Source: Cycloclasticus sp. symbiont of Poecilosclerida sp. N (GTDB taxonomy: Bacteria; Pseudomonadota; Gammaproteobacteria; Methylococcales; Cycloclasticaceae). Taken from it: 64,000 bases of DNA. A program made the translations under genes and the position numbers. The DNA lies in assembly GCA_002101205.1 (NCBI GenBank), contig LWTM01000071.1, positions 27,203 through 91,202 on the forward strand, read 5' to 3'. The notes under the pieces are model-generated. The model did not search any database. It was not told where the DNA came from and worked only from the letters and a program-made list of their open reading frames with translations. How positions within the stretch are numbered: the first letter of the stretch is position 1; every line of letters starts with the position of its first letter. Below, piece after piece: positions 63,168 through 64,000 of this stretch.

Positions 63168-63997
63168 TACCGTAATACCTCTACAGGGTCATCATCTGTA
63201 CTACAATGAATAATGCCAATACCGCATTTTTTCACTACTTTTAACAAATACTCAAGTCGCTGTTGGTAGCGTTTCTGGTATTTATCAATACGCCTGGTAT
63301 CTGCCGTATCAATGACAGTGTCTCTATTTTCATCAGTGAAGCGATAACGTCCTTTTTTCGGCAACTGACTTTCAATGGGGTCATATACTTGAATTAATAC
63401 CACTTCACAATGGCTGGATAATTTTGCCAAATGGCTTTCAGTCGCTTGATTGAAGCCACGAAAATCACTAATAATATAGACTAGACTACCTGGGCGAGCA
63501 TGCTGGACTAAGCGAGCGATGGCTTGATCCAAAGTAAACTGTTTAGCAGCTAACTTGTTTTTTTTAACTAGGGTATTAAAAAATCGTAAGACTCCATGTT
63601 TTCCATTTTGCGGTTTTATCTCCTGACAAGAAAATTCAGTTAATAGTTGACCACCCAATCTATCCCCTTGAAGCTGTGCCTTCCAGGCTAATAAAGCCGC
63701 AATTTTAGCCGCCTGTACCGACTTAAATACGCCGCGTGTGGCAAAAAACATGGCGGGGCGATTATCGACTGAAATAAAAACGGGGCGCTCTCTTTCTTCC
63801 CGAAATATTTTGCTATGCGTTTTCCCTGTACGTGCAGTGACTCGCCAGTCAATGCAACGGATGTCATCCCCTGCTTGATATGGCCTGGATTGGTCAAACT
63901 CCATACCTCGCCCCTTAAAGCGAGATACAAAACCTCCGTTTTGTTTTGAACGGATACTTGATTGCTGTAACTTAATTATTGAAGCCGATTTTGCCAA
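63167..63997 (-). CDS. DUF58 domain protein, 5' end beyond window
   Basis: GRGMEFDQSRPYQAGDDIRCIDWRVTARTGKTHSKIFREERERPV. Confidence 0.92.
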   Translation of the reverse strand: MAKSASIIKLQQSSIRSKQNGGFVSRFKGRGMEFDQSRPYQAGDDIRCIDWRVTARTGKTHSKIFREERERPVFISVDNRPAMFFATRGVFKSVQAAKIAALLAWKAQLQGDRLGGQLLTEFSCQEIKPQNGKHGVLRFFNTLVKKNKLAAKQFTLDQAIARLVQHARPGSLVYIISDFRGFNQATESHLAKLSSHCEVVLIQVYDPIESQLPKKGRYRFTDENRDTVIDTADTRRIDKYQKRYQQRLEYLLKVVKKCGIGIIHCSTDDDPVEVLR

Positions 63998-64000
63998 GCC

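Overview
The window is a 64 kb stretch of a gammaproteobacterial chromosome. It is mostly densely packed, co-oriented housekeeping genes with conserved synteny: mucD/degP-like–lepA–lepB–rnc–era–recO–pdxJ; truA–trpF–trpB–trpA–accD–folC–SPOR–cvpA–purF–metZ; yebC–oadGAB–dusA–folE–hemH; mrcB–TPR lipoprotein–dinG-like–tsaB–YciO–M50 protease–trpS–ppnP; grpE–dnaK–dnaJ–dapB–(FAD oxidoreductase)–carAB–greA–yhbY(-)–rlmE–ftsH–folP–glmM–tpiA–secG–tRNA-Leu(GAG); then an opposite-strand Bat/aerotolerance operon running off the right edge. The one clearly accessory region is about 33.8-39.5 kb, between ppnP and grpE. It holds two decayed IS3-family fragments, several decayed genes (an ImmA/IrrE-like ORF with an in-frame stop and a truncated AbiEii-like nucleotidyltransferase), and an apparently intact 4,008-bp transposon at 35276-39283. 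That element has perfect 27-bp terminal inverted repeats and a perfect 8-bp target duplication (TTATATTT). It encodes, in one tightly coupled minus-strand operon, an IS1595-family transposase, a fused nuclease-methyltransferase (BcgI-like RM subunit), a two-TRD specificity subunit and a 45-aa basic protein. A single transposition unit in which transposase and a complete two-subunit R-M system share one operon is the best candidate for a noteworthy system here. Other points of interest are an N-terminal 18-bp tandem repeat in grpE, a sigma32-like grpE promoter at the island edge, an uncertain folC start directly downstream of the accD stop, and a possible synteny break after tRNA-Leu.
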